DNA of 64,000 nt from Comamonas thiooxydans (GTDB taxonomy: Bacteria > Pseudomonadota > Gammaproteobacteria > Burkholderiales > Burkholderiaceae_C). Shown in pieces: positions 16,208 to 25,063 of the stretch; positions within the stretch are counted from its first letter, which is position 1, and each line of letters starts with the position of its first letter. The translations under genes were made by a program, and so were the position numbers. Location: the NCBI RefSeq assembly GCF_002157685.2, contig NZ_AP026738.1, forward strand, positions 4,960,001-5,024,000, in the 5' to 3' direction. A model generated the notes under the pieces. It saw nothing but the letters and a program-made list of their open reading frames with translations, ran no database searches and had not been told where the DNA came from.

Positions 16208-19200
16208 ATGGCAGAACAAGACACAACCCCTAGCGCCAAGACCTCCTCCCCAGCCCCCAGACGGCGCCGCTGGCTGCGCGCACTGGGCTGGACTATTGCA
16301 GCGGCCCTGCTCGCCCTGGTGCTGGCACTTGGCAGCCTGCTGTGGTGGATTGGCAGGGATGACTCACTCAACCAGACACTGCAGCGCGTGGCGGGCTGGC
16401 TGCCAGCCGACCAGAGCCTGGTGGCCAAGGAGGTCACGGGCAGCGTCAAGAACGGCGGCCGTATCGGCTGGCTGAAATGGCAAAGCCCGACCATGCAGGT
16501 CGAGGTCAATGAAGCACAGATCGGCTGGCAGTTCAGACCTTTGCTGCTGTCGCGCACGCTCAAGCTGGGCGAAGTCCATATCGCCGAGTTGCGCATTGCC
16601 AGCACCCCCGACCCCGACAAACCCGCCAGCGAACCACTGCAGTCGCTGACTCTGCCCGTGAAGATAGAGCTGCCCTTCAGGATCGATCAGATCATCTGGC
16701 AAGGCCCGCCTGAAGCCGTGGTTCAGGACCTCCGCGGTCGCTATGAATACACGGGCACAGACCACGAACTCAAAGTCAGCAGCCTGCGCTTTGCCCAGGG
16801 CGCCTACCAGGCACAGCTGAAATTGCAGGGTGCCGCACCCATGTCCTTGCAGGCCGAGGCAACAGGCGATGTGCAAATGCCCAACCCGCTGGACAAAAGC
16901 GATGACGCAGTCAACACCGTTGCCGTGCAGGCCAGGGTGACAGCAGAAGGCACGCTGGCCACCGAAGCGGCCCGGCTGGAGATCAAGGCCAGTGCCAGCG
17001 CAGAGACCTCCGGCTCCGGCACAGACACTCAAGTAAAAACAGCTCTCGACCCCAAACTCAAAGGCAACCCGCAGCCCTCAGTCTCGACGTCCGGGCCAGC
17101 AGCAGATACAGCCCCCGTGCAGGCGGATGTGGAGGCCAGCATCATGCCCTGGCGCAGCCAGCCGCTGCTGGCAGCCAAGGCCAGACTCCACAATCTCGAT
17201 GTCTCGGCCTTCTGGCCTCAAGGACCCCGCACCCTGTTGACCGGCCAATTGCAGGCGGGCCCCGACGAAACGGTAGCTCCAGCTACGAACCTGGAGGCCC
17301 AGCCCTGGAATCTGAACACCAGTTTCAGCAACGCGCTGCCCGGCCCCTGGGACCGGCAGCGCCTGCCGGTGTCCGAGCTGACAGCCCGGATCGATTTCGA
17401 TGGCCAGCGATGGCAGGTCGACGACTCTCGTATCCAGATCGGCAAGGGCCATATCGCACTCGGCGGCCAGTTCACCCCGAGCACCCAGTTGTTTGAAGGC
17501 CTGGCTGTTGTGGAACAGCTCAACCCTGCCGATCTCTACAGCACTCTGGAAGCAGCCCCTCTGGAAGGCGAGATCAGCGCCAAGGCTGTGCAAGCCGAAC
17601 CTGGCAGCGGCGATGCCGCTGCCAACAAGATTGTGTTTGCCGCCAATCTGCAGGCAGCGGGCGGCAAGCGCGACAGCAAGGCGCTGCGCATTCAGACACT
17701 GACTGCCCAAGGTCAGTGGCAGGCCCCGCTGCTGCAGCTGGAAAAGCTGCAGCTGGAAGCCCTGCAGGCCAGCGTCAATGCCCAGTCCGTGGAGTTCAAT
17801 ACCGAAACCCAGCAGGCCAAGGCTCGACTCAAGGCTACGGCGCCCGGTGCGCAGCTGAACTTTGACGGGCAGATGAGTCCTGCCAGCGGCGCTGTCCAAA
17901 GCCAGCTGCAGCTCAGCTCCATGAGGACACTCACGCAATGGTTGCGCAAGCTGCCGGGCGTCAAGGATCCGCTGGGCGGTGCTCAACTCGATGGCAGCGC
18001 AGATCTACAACTGGCTCTGAAGGGCGGTTGGGAAAATCTGCTCAAGCGCTTGAGCGCCCCCCATGGTGCAGCCATTCCCGCCAGCGGCTTGCAGATTCAG
18101 GCCAAGCTGCGCGCCGAGAAAATTCGTTATCTTCCTGCCGGCACCGCAGTCGACCAGGGCGCCGTCTTGCCCGCGCTTGCACTGAACATTGACGGCAGCC
18201 CCGAAAATGCCAGGATCGGTCTGACCACACAAGCCCAGCAAGCTGGCAAGAGCATACAGATCGACACCGCTTTGCAAGCCGGCCTTACAGGCGGCAAGAC
18301 CATGGCACCGCTGGACTGGCAGGTCAGTCTGGAAAAGCTGCAGGCCCAGTTCACACCCGACAAGAACAAGCCCGGCCCCTGGGTGGCGCAGTTGCAAGCC
18401 GGTGCCCCCGTGCAGATCAAGCAGCGCACCAGCGGCAGCACGGTGCTGAGCACCGTCTATCAGTTCAGCGCCGGCAAGCTGCAGATCACGCCCCCGAAGT
18501 TGGGTATCAGACGTACCAGCAGTGAGCCGCTGGCACCTGTGCAGCTGGCATGGGATGAGGGCTCCTTCACCCGTACCGGCAGCGGCCAGTGGGGGCTGCG
18601 CAGCGCAGGGCGGGCCCTTGGAATTCCGCTGGCCTGGGTCGATGCATTCAGTCTGGGCGATGATGAGCCACCGCTGGAAGCGGCCGGCATTTCCGGCGAC
18701 CTGAGCTTCAACGCGCGCTGGAACCTGGACACATTGGGTAAGGATCTCAAGGCCGATCTCACGGTCGAGCGCGCCGCAGGCGATCTGCGGCTGGCAGTGG
18801 ACGATGGCTCCAGCACTACCGTCATCCAGACTACCGGCCCCACCGCCAAACGCGCCGGCGGGACACGTACGCGCCAGATCGGCGGCGCAGGCATGCGCTC
18901 GCGCATCAAGGACGTTCGCCTCAACGTACAGGCACTGGGTAATCAGGTCAACGCCAAGCTACTCTGGGAGAGCGAGCGTGCAGGCACGCTCAGCGCCGAC
19001 CTGCGCACCCAGCTCAGCTATCAGCAAGACGGCTGGACGCTGCCCGCCACGGCGCCTCTGTCCGGTCAGTTGCACGCAAATATGCCAGACATGGGACTGT
19101 GGGCCCTGTTTGCGCCACCGGGCTGGCGCATTCAGGGCACGCTGGCGGCGGACGCCAGCATCAGCGGCACCTTGCAGGACCCCAAGTGGCAGGGCGATAT

Positions 19201-20452
19201 CAAGGCCGATGGGCTCAATATCGTGTCTCTGCTCGATGGCGTAGACCTGCGCGACGGCATTCTGCGCGCCAAGCTGCAAGGCACCAGGCTGGACATCACC
19301 GAACTGCGCCTCAAGGGCGGAAAGGGTAGTCAGGCGCGCATTCTGGGATATAGCGGCAATCTGACCCGTGCACCCGAAGACGGCGGCCAGCTCACCGGCA
19401 CGGGATATGCCCAGTTCACACCGCCGGGTACAGGGAGCGAATCAGGCCTGAGCATGAATCTGCAGGCCAAGGCCAGCAAGCTGCAGGTGCTTGTGCGCGC
19501 CGACCGTCAGGTCAGCGTCTCCGGCGATCTGCAGGCCAGACTGGAGCAAGGCCAGTTCACGCTGCGCGGAGACCTCAGCGTCGACAGAGCTTCCATCATC
19601 CTGCCCGAAGAATCCGCACCGTCGCTGGACAAGGATGTGGTGGTGCGCTCGGCGGCATCGCGCAAGGCCGAAGAGGAAGAGCGCCAGCGCGCCGAGCAGC
19701 AGGCCCGCAAGGATCAGGCCCGAGCCACGCCGCGCAAGGTGCCCGACATTCTCGTCAAGCTCGACATGGGCCGTGACTTTGCGCTGCAAGGCTTTGGCAT
19801 CACCACGCGACTGCTGGGCCAGCTTGAAGTGCGAGGTGCCAGCTACATCGGCGGCCCGCCCAGCGTGACCGGAGAGATCCGTACCGAGCAAGGTCGCTAC
19901 CGTGCCTGGGGACAATCGCTGAATGTGGAAACCGGGCTGATCCGCTTCAATGGCCCCTACAACAACCCCTCGCTGGACATACTGGCGCTGCGCCCGAATA
20001 TTGCCGTCAAGGCCGGTGTACAGGTGCTGGGCACGGCCAGTGCGCCACGCGTGCTGCTGTACTCTGACCCGGCCCTGCCCGACGCGGAAAAGCTCTCCTG
20101 GGTAGTCATGGGCCGCGACCCCGCCTCCGGCGGGGCCAGCAGCGCACTGCTCCAGCAGGCCGCCATGGCCTTGCTGGCTGGCGGCAACAGCTCAAGCGGC
20201 AAGATCGCGGGCAGCCTGGGTCTCGATGAAGTTGGTTTCAAGGGGGGCGGGGACGGTACGGATGCAGCGGGCGCTGCGCTGACCATGGGCAAGCGCATCT
20301 CGGACAAGCTCTATCTGACCTACGAGCAGAGCCTGTCGGGAGCCATGGGCATCATCTACATCTTCTACGACCTGTCGCGCAGCGTCACCTTGCGCGCCCA
20401 GACCGGCATGACCAGCGCCATGGACATCGTCTATACCGTTCGCAAGGACTAA
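16208..20452 (+). CDS. tamB: translocation and assembly module TamB
   Basis: This is the inner-membrane-anchored, periplasm-spanning partner of TamA and a member of the AsmA-like lipid-bridge proteins. It has 1414 residues, with an N-terminal membrane anchor (about 23-45) followed by a very long beta-rich region. The C-terminal TamB domain is recognisable by VPDILVKLDMGRDFALQGFG, TGEIRTEQGRYRAWGQSLNV, DPALPDAEKLSWVVMGRDP and YDLSRSVTLRAQTG. A charged coiled stretch (RKAEEEERQRAEQQARKDQ) lies in the last third. It starts 2 bp after tamA, so the two are translationally linked. Confidence 0.96.
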   Translation: MAEQDTTPSAKTSSPAPRRRRWLRALGWTIAAALLALVLALGSLLWWIGRDDSLNQTLQRVAGWLPADQSLVAKEVTGSVKNGGRIGWLKWQSPTMQVEVNEAQIGWQFRPLLLSRTLKLGEVHIAELRIASTPDPDKPASEPLQSLTLPVKIELPFRIDQIIWQGPPEAVVQDLRGRYEYTGTDHELKVSSLRFAQGAYQAQLKLQGAAPMSLQAEATGDVQMPNPLDKSDDAVNTVAVQARVTAEGTLATEAARLEIKASASAETSGSGTDTQVKTALDPKLKGNPQPSVSTSGPAADTAPVQADVEASIMPWRSQPLLAAKARLHNLDVSAFWPQGPRTLLTGQLQAGPDETVAPATNLEAQPWNLNTSFSNALPGPWDRQRLPVSELTARIDFDGQRWQVDDSRIQIGKGHIALGGQFTPSTQLFEGLAVVEQLNPADLYSTLEAAPLEGEISAKAVQAEPGSGDAAANKIVFAANLQAAGGKRDSKALRIQTLTAQGQWQAPLLQLEKLQLEALQASVNAQSVEFNTETQQAKARLKATAPGAQLNFDGQMSPASGAVQSQLQLSSMRTLTQWLRKLPGVKDPLGGAQLDGSADLQLALKGGWENLLKRLSAPHGAAIPASGLQIQAKLRAEKIRYLPAGTAVDQGAVLPALALNIDGSPENARIGLTTQAQQAGKSIQIDTALQAGLTGGKTMAPLDWQVSLEKLQAQFTPDKNKPGPWVAQLQAGAPVQIKQRTSGSTVLSTVYQFSAGKLQITPPKLGIRRTSSEPLAPVQLAWDEGSFTRTGSGQWGLRSAGRALGIPLAWVDAFSLGDDEPPLEAAGISGDLSFNARWNLDTLGKDLKADLTVERAAGDLRLAVDDGSSTTVIQTTGPTAKRAGGTRTRQIGGAGMRSRIKDVRLNVQALGNQVNAKLLWESERAGTLSADLRTQLSYQQDGWTLPATAPLSGQLHANMPDMGLWALFAPPGWRIQGTLAADASISGTLQDPKWQGDIKADGLNIVSLLDGVDLRDGILRAKLQGTRLDITELRLKGGKGSQARILGYSGNLTRAPEDGGQLTGTGYAQFTPPGTGSESGLSMNLQAKASKLQVLVRADRQVSVSGDLQARLEQGQFTLRGDLSVDRASIILPEESAPSLDKDVVVRSAASRKAEEEERQRAEQQARKDQARATPRKVPDILVKLDMGRDFALQGFGITTRLLGQLEVRGASYIGGPPSVTGEIRTEQGRYRAWGQSLNVETGLIRFNGPYNNPSLDILALRPNIAVKAGVQVLGTASAPRVLLYSDPALPDAEKLSWVVMGRDPASGGASSALLQQAAMALLAGGNSSSGKIAGSLGLDEVGFKGGGDGTDAAGAALTMGKRISDKLYLTYEQSLSGAMGIIYIFYDLSRSVTLRAQTGMTSAMDIVYTVRKD

Positions 20453-20509
20453 GCATGAAATATGCCTCTATCCCTTTACTGTTAATCGATAACAGCTATC
20501 AATTCTGAA

Positions 20510-20785
20510 ATGCCACGCAGCCGCACCACGCTGGAGCAAGCCGCCGGCAAGCTCATACTTCGCATCCAGCAGGAATGGATGCAGGAGCTGGGCGAGCCCG
20601 CGGCGGAAGACAGCGAGCAAGTCATGAACCGCGCCCATGACTTGCTTGTGGCCGCATCGGCCGGCCGGCTCATCCAGGGGCTGCAGCAGCAGTCGATTGA
20701 AGAATTTCTGGGCAGGGAATGGCTACGCCGCCATCCTGAGGTGCAGCCATTCGTCAATGCCCTGGCCGAGCAACTGCAGTCCTGA
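20510..20785 (+). CDS. small hypothetical protein
   Basis: A 91-residue, highly charged, mostly helical protein opening MPRSRTTLEQAAGKLILRIQ. Codon use and amino-acid balance look like a real gene, and it lies 57 bp after tamB on the same strand. No ribosome site is obvious and I do not recognise a family. No signal peptide or membrane segment is seen. It could be read with tamB or from its own promoter. Confidence 0.6.
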   Translation: MPRSRTTLEQAAGKLILRIQQEWMQELGEPAAEDSEQVMNRAHDLLVAASAGRLIQGLQQQSIEEFLGREWLRRHPEVQPFVNALAEQLQS

Positions 20786-20823
20786 TCCATCTATACAGGC
20801 CCTCAGCGGCCTGCTGCCACGCC

Positions 20824-21099
20824 TTATTTGACGTAGGAACGCAGCACCTTCACGACCAGCTCCAGGTCCTGCTCACGCTGCTCGGCCGTCGCGGCCTCGG
20901 CACCCAGATGCTCGCGCACATGGCCTTCGAGCAACTCCAGCATCAAACCATTGACGGCCCCGCGCACAGCCGCCAGTTGCTGCAGCACCACGGCACAGTC
21001 CTGCCCTTCTTCCAGAGCTCGCTCAAGGGCCTGTGTCTGTCCCTTGATACGGCGAATGCGCGCGAGCAGTGGCTTTTGATTCGAAACGGTATGCGACAT
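20824..21099 (-). CDS. dmeR: nickel/cobalt-responsive repressor, RcnR/DmeR type
   Basis: A 91-residue, all-helical CsoR/RcnR-family repressor. All four metal ligands that define the nickel/cobalt-sensing RcnR group are present at standard positions: H3, C35, H60 and H64. Formaldehyde sensors (FrmR) lack the His pair, and copper CsoR has a second Cys. The gene diverges from a cation-diffusion exporter, and a perfect inverted repeat of RcnR type lies between them. By analogy with dmeRF, apo-repressor binds the operator and metal releases it. Symbol assigned by this match, not by search. Confidence 0.9.
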   Translation of the reverse strand: MSHTVSNQKPLLARIRRIKGQTQALERALEEGQDCAVVLQQLAAVRGAVNGLMLELLEGHVREHLGAEAATAEQREQDLELVVKVLRSYVK

Positions 21100-21134
21100 A
21101 AGCAGGAATTGTAGTCCTCATGCCGGCATGGAAA

Positions 21135-21155
21135 ATATACTGGGGTAGAGTATAT
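21135..21155. promoter_or_regulatory. predicted DmeR operator between dmeR and dmeF
   Basis: Perfect inverted arms ATATACT and AGTATAT flank a G-rich centre GGGGTAG. This matches the known RcnR-type layout TACT-G-tract-AGTA. It ends 15 bp before the dmeF start and 36 bp from the dmeR start, so one site could control both genes. Confidence 0.8.
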
Positions 21156-21170
21156 GAAAACACGCCAATC

Positions 21171-22124
21171 ATGACCTCATACACCGACTCCCCCCTGACC
21201 CGGCAGCACTCCCACAGCTTTGACCAAGGCAATCCGCTGGGTGAAAAAAATGCCAAGCTGGCCATGCTGCTGACGCTGTCCATGATGGTGCTGGAAATCA
21301 CCGCTGGCTATTACTTCAACTCCATGGCCCTGCTGGCCGATGGCTGGCATATGAGTTCACACGCGCTGGCGCTGGGTCTGTCCGTCAGCGCCTATGCCGC
21401 TGCGCGCAAGCTGGCCAATGACAGACGTTTCAGCTTCGGTACCTGGAAGATAGAAATCCTGGCGGGCTACACCAGCGCCATCTGCCTGCTGCTGGTTGCC
21501 GCCCTGATGGCTTTTGAATCCATACAACGCCTGCTCTCGCCTGCCGCCATTCACTATCAGCAGGCCATAGGCGTGGCAACTCTTGGCCTGTTGGTCAATC
21601 TGGCCTGTGCCTGGCTGCTCAAGGACGGACACCACCATCACCACGGCCATGAGCACCACAGCGATCATCACCATGGACACGACCATGCGCATGGCGACCT
21701 GAACCTGCGCTCCGCCTATCTGCACGTGATTGCAGACGCAGCCACATCGGTCATGGCCATCGCAGCGTTGCTGGGCGGCATGCTCCTGGGCTTTGCCTGG
21801 CTGGATTCGGTCATGGGCCTGGTCGGCTCCATGATGGTCGCTGCGTGGGCCTTAAGCTTGCTGCGCGATAGCAGCCGCGTGTTGCTCGATGCCGAAATGG
21901 ATGCCCCCGTCGTGGAAGAAGTGCGTGAAGCCATTGCGCAAGGTCCGCAACCCGTCACCATCACCGACCTGCATGTCTGGCGCGTAGGCAAGAACCACTA
22001 TGCCTGCATCATCGCAGTCGAGGGCGCAGCCACGGTCACCCCCGACTACATCCGCCAGTTGCTGTCGGTACACGAAGAACTCACCCACGTCTCTGTCGAA
22101 GTCAACAGTACAGAGCTGACATAA
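21171..22124 (+). CDS. dmeF: cobalt/nickel efflux protein of the CDF family
   Basis: A cation-diffusion-facilitator exporter of 317 residues with six membrane helices and a C-terminal cytoplasmic domain. The metal-site motif LLADGWHMSSHALALGLS (HxxxH variant of helix II) and VIADAATSVMAIAALLGG (helix V) are visible. A loop of about 25 residues between helices IV and V is extremely His-rich (for example HHHHHGHEHHSDHHHGHDHAH) and probably binds metal. The start is the ATG opening MTSYTDSP, downstream of the operator; an in-frame upstream ATG would lie before the operator. It is divergent from dmeR. Confidence 0.92.
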   Translation: MTSYTDSPLTRQHSHSFDQGNPLGEKNAKLAMLLTLSMMVLEITAGYYFNSMALLADGWHMSSHALALGLSVSAYAAARKLANDRRFSFGTWKIEILAGYTSAICLLLVAALMAFESIQRLLSPAAIHYQQAIGVATLGLLVNLACAWLLKDGHHHHHGHEHHSDHHHGHDHAHGDLNLRSAYLHVIADAATSVMAIAALLGGMLLGFAWLDSVMGLVGSMMVAAWALSLLRDSSRVLLDAEMDAPVVEEVREAIAQGPQPVTITDLHVWRVGKNHYACIIAVEGAATVTPDYIRQLLSVHEELTHVSVEVNSTELT

Positions 22125-22175
22125 ATAAGTCGGTTGGAATCCGCAGGCTGGCAACACGGGTAGAATCCAGCGTCC

Positions 22176-22250
22176 CTCCCCGTAGTTCAATGGATAGAAC
22201 GGTCGCCTCCTAAGCGACAGATACAGGTTCGATTCCTGTCGGGGGGACCA
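22176..22250 (+). tRNA. tRNA-Arg (anticodon CCT), CCA encoded
   Basis: A full cloverleaf can be folded: a 7-bp acceptor stem with one G-U pair, D stem GTTC/GAAC, anticodon stem GTCGC/GCGAC with loop CTCCTAA giving anticodon CCT, T stem ACAGG/CCTGT with loop TTCGATT, discriminator A, and encoded CCA. This tRNA reads AGG codons, which are rare in GC-rich genomes. tRNA-Arg genes are common integration sites, and the following region has accessory character. Confidence 0.97.
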
Positions 22251-22255
22251 AATTC

Positions 22256-22292
22256 AAGGCCGCGAAGGTGCATAACCTTCCGGCCTTTTTCT
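22256..22292 (+). terminator. terminator of the tRNA-Arg gene
   Basis: Arms AAGGCCGCGAAGGT and ACCTTCCGGCCTT can pair almost fully and are followed by TTTTTCTTTTTT. It begins 6 bp after the CCA end. Confidence 0.85.
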
Positions 22293-22593
22293 TTTTTCCC
22301 TCTATAGACCTCAATTTGAAGTGTGCCGAAGTCCGTGGAAGTGTGCCGCAATCCGAAGGTGTCTGGGGGTACATTTGGAGGCACAAAATTTCAAACTGGG
22401 GGCACATTCCAACTGCCTCCAGTTCTTGCCCCCAGGCTTCATCCCCCCGTCGCCCACCCCCTGCCCGCATCGGCGTGAATATCGACCAGCCCTTGTCTGG
22501 CGGCTGGTATATGAGTCATGCTTTTCTCCCCAGGTAGCAACAGGAACGCGGGCCGCTCAATGCAAAACGCCCATACGCATGCGAACTTCGCAG
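22293..22593. repeat. non-coding stretch with two pairs of direct repeats beside tRNA-Arg
   Basis: No gene is supported here. One pair is a 20-bp-spaced tandem repeat opening GAAGTGTGCCG (from 22318 and 22338). The other is CTGGGGGTACATTTGG and CTGGGGGCACATTCCA (from 22363 and 22396). Such short repeats beside a tRNA 3' end resemble integrase arm sites or an old attachment region. No integrase gene remains in the window, and no second copy of the tRNA end was found. Frames that read into the tRNA here are translation artefacts. Confidence 0.45.
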
Positions 22594-23211
22594 TCAAGCC
22601 TTGGCACGCGGCTTGAAGAGATGGATGGTTTCGCTGCGGGCAAGCATCTCCACCAACTGAGCGATGCGTCTGGCGCGCGTCTCGGCTTTCGCGGCAGTCT
22701 GGATACGCCACAGTATCGCGTAGCGATTGGAGGCATTGATACTTGCAAAGAAGGTCTTGGCCGCCGGCTCGGCCTCCAGTGCAGCCTGCAGATCCTCAGG
22801 CACCGTGGACGTACGCGCACCGTCGTAGGCCCGCGCCCAGCGCCCGTCAGCCTTGGCCGCCTCTATCTGAGCCTGACCCGGAGCCTGCATACGCCCCGCT
22901 TCAATGAGTGCCTGTACCTTGTTGACATTGATTCTCGACCAAACACTTCGCGCGCGCCTCGGCGTGAAGCGCTGAAGATAGTGTTGATCATCAAGACTTT
23001 TCTTCTGTCCATCGATCCAGCCCCAACACAGCGCAATCTCCACCGCTTCGGGGTAGGTGACACTGGGCTCGTTGGAGCCTCGCTTGGCGATCTTGAGCCA
23101 GAGGCCTTCGGAAGTAGCGTGATTCTTCTTCAGCCAGGCCTCGAAGGCTTTGGCGCTCTTGAACAGGGTTGGTGCAAGTTCGAGCGGGATTATGGATTTG
23201 ACGGTAGGCAT
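22594..23211 (-). CDS. YdeI/OmpD-associated family protein
   Basis: A 205-residue protein with the YdeI pattern: FKSAKAFEAWLKKNHATSEGLWLKI near the start, then the central YPEAVEIALCWGWIDGQKKSLDD and RFTPRRARSVWSRINVNKVQALIEAGRM. Family members are small cytoplasmic proteins of uncertain role, linked in some reports to antimicrobial-peptide tolerance. The ATG was preferred to a GTG one codon upstream. The gene lies alone next to the tRNA-proximal repeats, with no operon partner. Confidence 0.88.
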   Translation of the reverse strand: MPTVKSIIPLELAPTLFKSAKAFEAWLKKNHATSEGLWLKIAKRGSNEPSVTYPEAVEIALCWGWIDGQKKSLDDQHYLQRFTPRRARSVWSRINVNKVQALIEAGRMQAPGQAQIEAAKADGRWARAYDGARTSTVPEDLQAALEAEPAAKTFFASINASNRYAILWRIQTAAKAETRARRIAQLVEMLARSETIHLFKPRAKA

Positions 23212-23367
23212 CACCTGGTCCTATGCGACATGTGCATCAGCGCGACTCATAGCATTGAGGCAGGAGCCTAGTTGATGGTGGGGTAAGACAAGTTTAACCA
23301 GAGCTCCCAGCCCATGGCAGTCGCAAAATGCCCCATGACTTCGCCCCCAGACCAGGGACTTGAGCAA

Positions 23368-24723
23368 TCACAGCAACTGCGCAAGCAATCCTGTCAGCCC
23401 TGCCGCCACAATGACGTAGATGACATTGATCTTGAAGCGGAGCAACGCGATACCGGCTGCCAGACCAATGGCAATCGACGGCCACTCTATGTGTCCTGCG
23501 AAGCCTTGGGGCCAAACTACATGGTAGGCAAAGAAGACCGCTAGATTCAGGATGACACCCACGACCGCAGCGGTGATTCCGACCAATGGCGCAGTGAATT
23601 TCAGATTGCCGTGGGTGGACTCGATAAAGGGACCACCCAGGAAAATGAAAAAGAACGACGGCAGAAAAGTGAAGAAGGTCACGATCACTGCTGCGACGAT
23701 TCCAGCGAGCAGCAGCGAATCCACACCGAAGATCGCTTTTGTCCAGCCGCCCACAAAAGCTACAAAGGACACCACCATGATGAGAGGGCCCGGAGTGGTC
23801 TCCCCCAAAGCCAGGCCATCGATCATTTGTGTTGCAGTCAACCAATGGAAGTTCTCCACCGCACCTTGGTAAACATAGGGAAGCACCGCATATGCGCCAC
23901 CAAAAGTCATCAGCGCAGCCTTGGTGAAGAACCATCCCATTTGTACCAGCGGTGATTCCAGACCAAACGCCGTGGCGAGCACGCCCATTGTGCTGCCCCA
24001 CAGCGTCAGGCAGACCAGCGACACCATCCAGAATCCTCGCCAGGAAAATTGCGCATGCGGTGGAGTGGGAGTGTCGTCATCGATCAATGCGGCCCCGACT
24101 GGCTCACGCACATTGCTTTTTTCATGGCTGGAGCCACCAAAGGCCTCGGGACGCAATTTACCGCCGATGAAGCCGATGGCTGCAGCCGCAATGACGATGA
24201 GCGGAAACGGAACATTGAGCGCGAAAATGGCGAGAAACGCAGCAGCCGCAATTCCCCAATGCCAGCTGCTCTTGAGCGACCTGGAGCCCACTCGGTAGGC
24301 TGCCTGTGCCACAAGCGCCGTCACAGCGGGCTTGATGCCATAGAAAATGCCTGCAATGACCGGCATGTCCCCGTGGGCCATATACAGCCAGGCCAGAGCA
24401 ATGATGATGAACAACGATGGCAGGACAAAAAGAACCCCTGCCAAAATGCCGCCCCATGTCCGGTGCAGCAACCATCCCAGATACGTTGCAAGTTGCTGAG
24501 CCTCGGGCCCCGGCAGCAGCATGCAATAGTTCAGGGCGTGGAGAAATCGCTTCTCGGAAATCCATCGACGGCGGTCTACAAGCTCCTCATGCATGAGTGC
24601 TATCTGACCTGCGGGGCCGCCAAAGCTGATGAATCCCAGCTTCAACCAGAAGCGCAGCGCTTCTGAAAGCGAAAGAGAGGCCGGCGCAACCGGGTCGGTG
24701 GGCCTGGGCAAAGCGGTGTCCAT
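23368..24723 (-). CDS. chrA: chromate efflux transporter ChrA
   Basis: A long-chain chromate ion transporter of 451 residues. It has two homologous halves, each beginning with the CHR signature: FWLKLGFISFGGPAGQIALMH in the first half and GWFFTKAALMTFGGAYAVLPYVY in the second. The motifs LLPGPEAQQLATYLGW and LALGETTPGPLIMVVSFVAFVGG follow in the expected places. About ten to twelve membrane helices are seen. It pumps chromate out and gives chromate tolerance. The start is the ATG opening MDTALPRP; upstream sequence is not family-like. A chrB regulator, often adjacent, is not recognised here. Confidence 0.94.
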   Translation of the reverse strand: MDTALPRPTDPVAPASLSLSEALRFWLKLGFISFGGPAGQIALMHEELVDRRRWISEKRFLHALNYCMLLPGPEAQQLATYLGWLLHRTWGGILAGVLFVLPSLFIIIALAWLYMAHGDMPVIAGIFYGIKPAVTALVAQAAYRVGSRSLKSSWHWGIAAAAFLAIFALNVPFPLIVIAAAAIGFIGGKLRPEAFGGSSHEKSNVREPVGAALIDDDTPTPPHAQFSWRGFWMVSLVCLTLWGSTMGVLATAFGLESPLVQMGWFFTKAALMTFGGAYAVLPYVYQGAVENFHWLTATQMIDGLALGETTPGPLIMVVSFVAFVGGWTKAIFGVDSLLLAGIVAAVIVTFFTFLPSFFFIFLGGPFIESTHGNLKFTAPLVGITAAVVGVILNLAVFFAYHVVWPQGFAGHIEWPSIAIGLAAGIALLRFKINVIYVIVAAGLTGLLAQLL

Positions 24724-25063
24724 AAAAACTCCATAGAGAATATCCAGCTCTTGGACGGGACACCGTCTACCCTTGCGGGACGGGAGGCTGCTTTCCCGAT
24801 GTGGAAATTCTAGCCCAGTCGCCCGAGATCTCATGCACGCCGAGGACAAAGTCTGCAGCTGCCAAGAGCAGCGCCAGCACATGGAGCAGAGCCGTACTTG
24901 CTGTGCGCCACAAGGAAATGCATCTCCGCCTCCAACGCCCAGAGCTCCTTCGCGGCAGATCTCTCGCGCAGATGAAGGCATCGAGCGCCGGAATTCCGCC
25001 CTTGAAGAACACCGTAGCTCGGATCACCAGAACCATCATCACCGATGGCGCTGCTTTCAACCT
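24724..25063. other. 340-bp region without an assignable gene
   Basis: A minus-strand frame (24767-25060) has a hydrophobic stretch (ALLHVLALLLAAADFVLG) but also Arg runs and no recognised family. A second minus-strand frame across the same bases gives another low-quality protein. Neither has a convincing start. It may be a decayed gene between chrA and the propeller gene, or simply the chrA promoter region. Confidence 0.4.

Noticed and set aside
22187..22384. Minus-strand frame reading into tRNA-Arg
   Set aside because: The segment resembling PPTGIEP-type peptides is a known translation artefact of tRNA genes.
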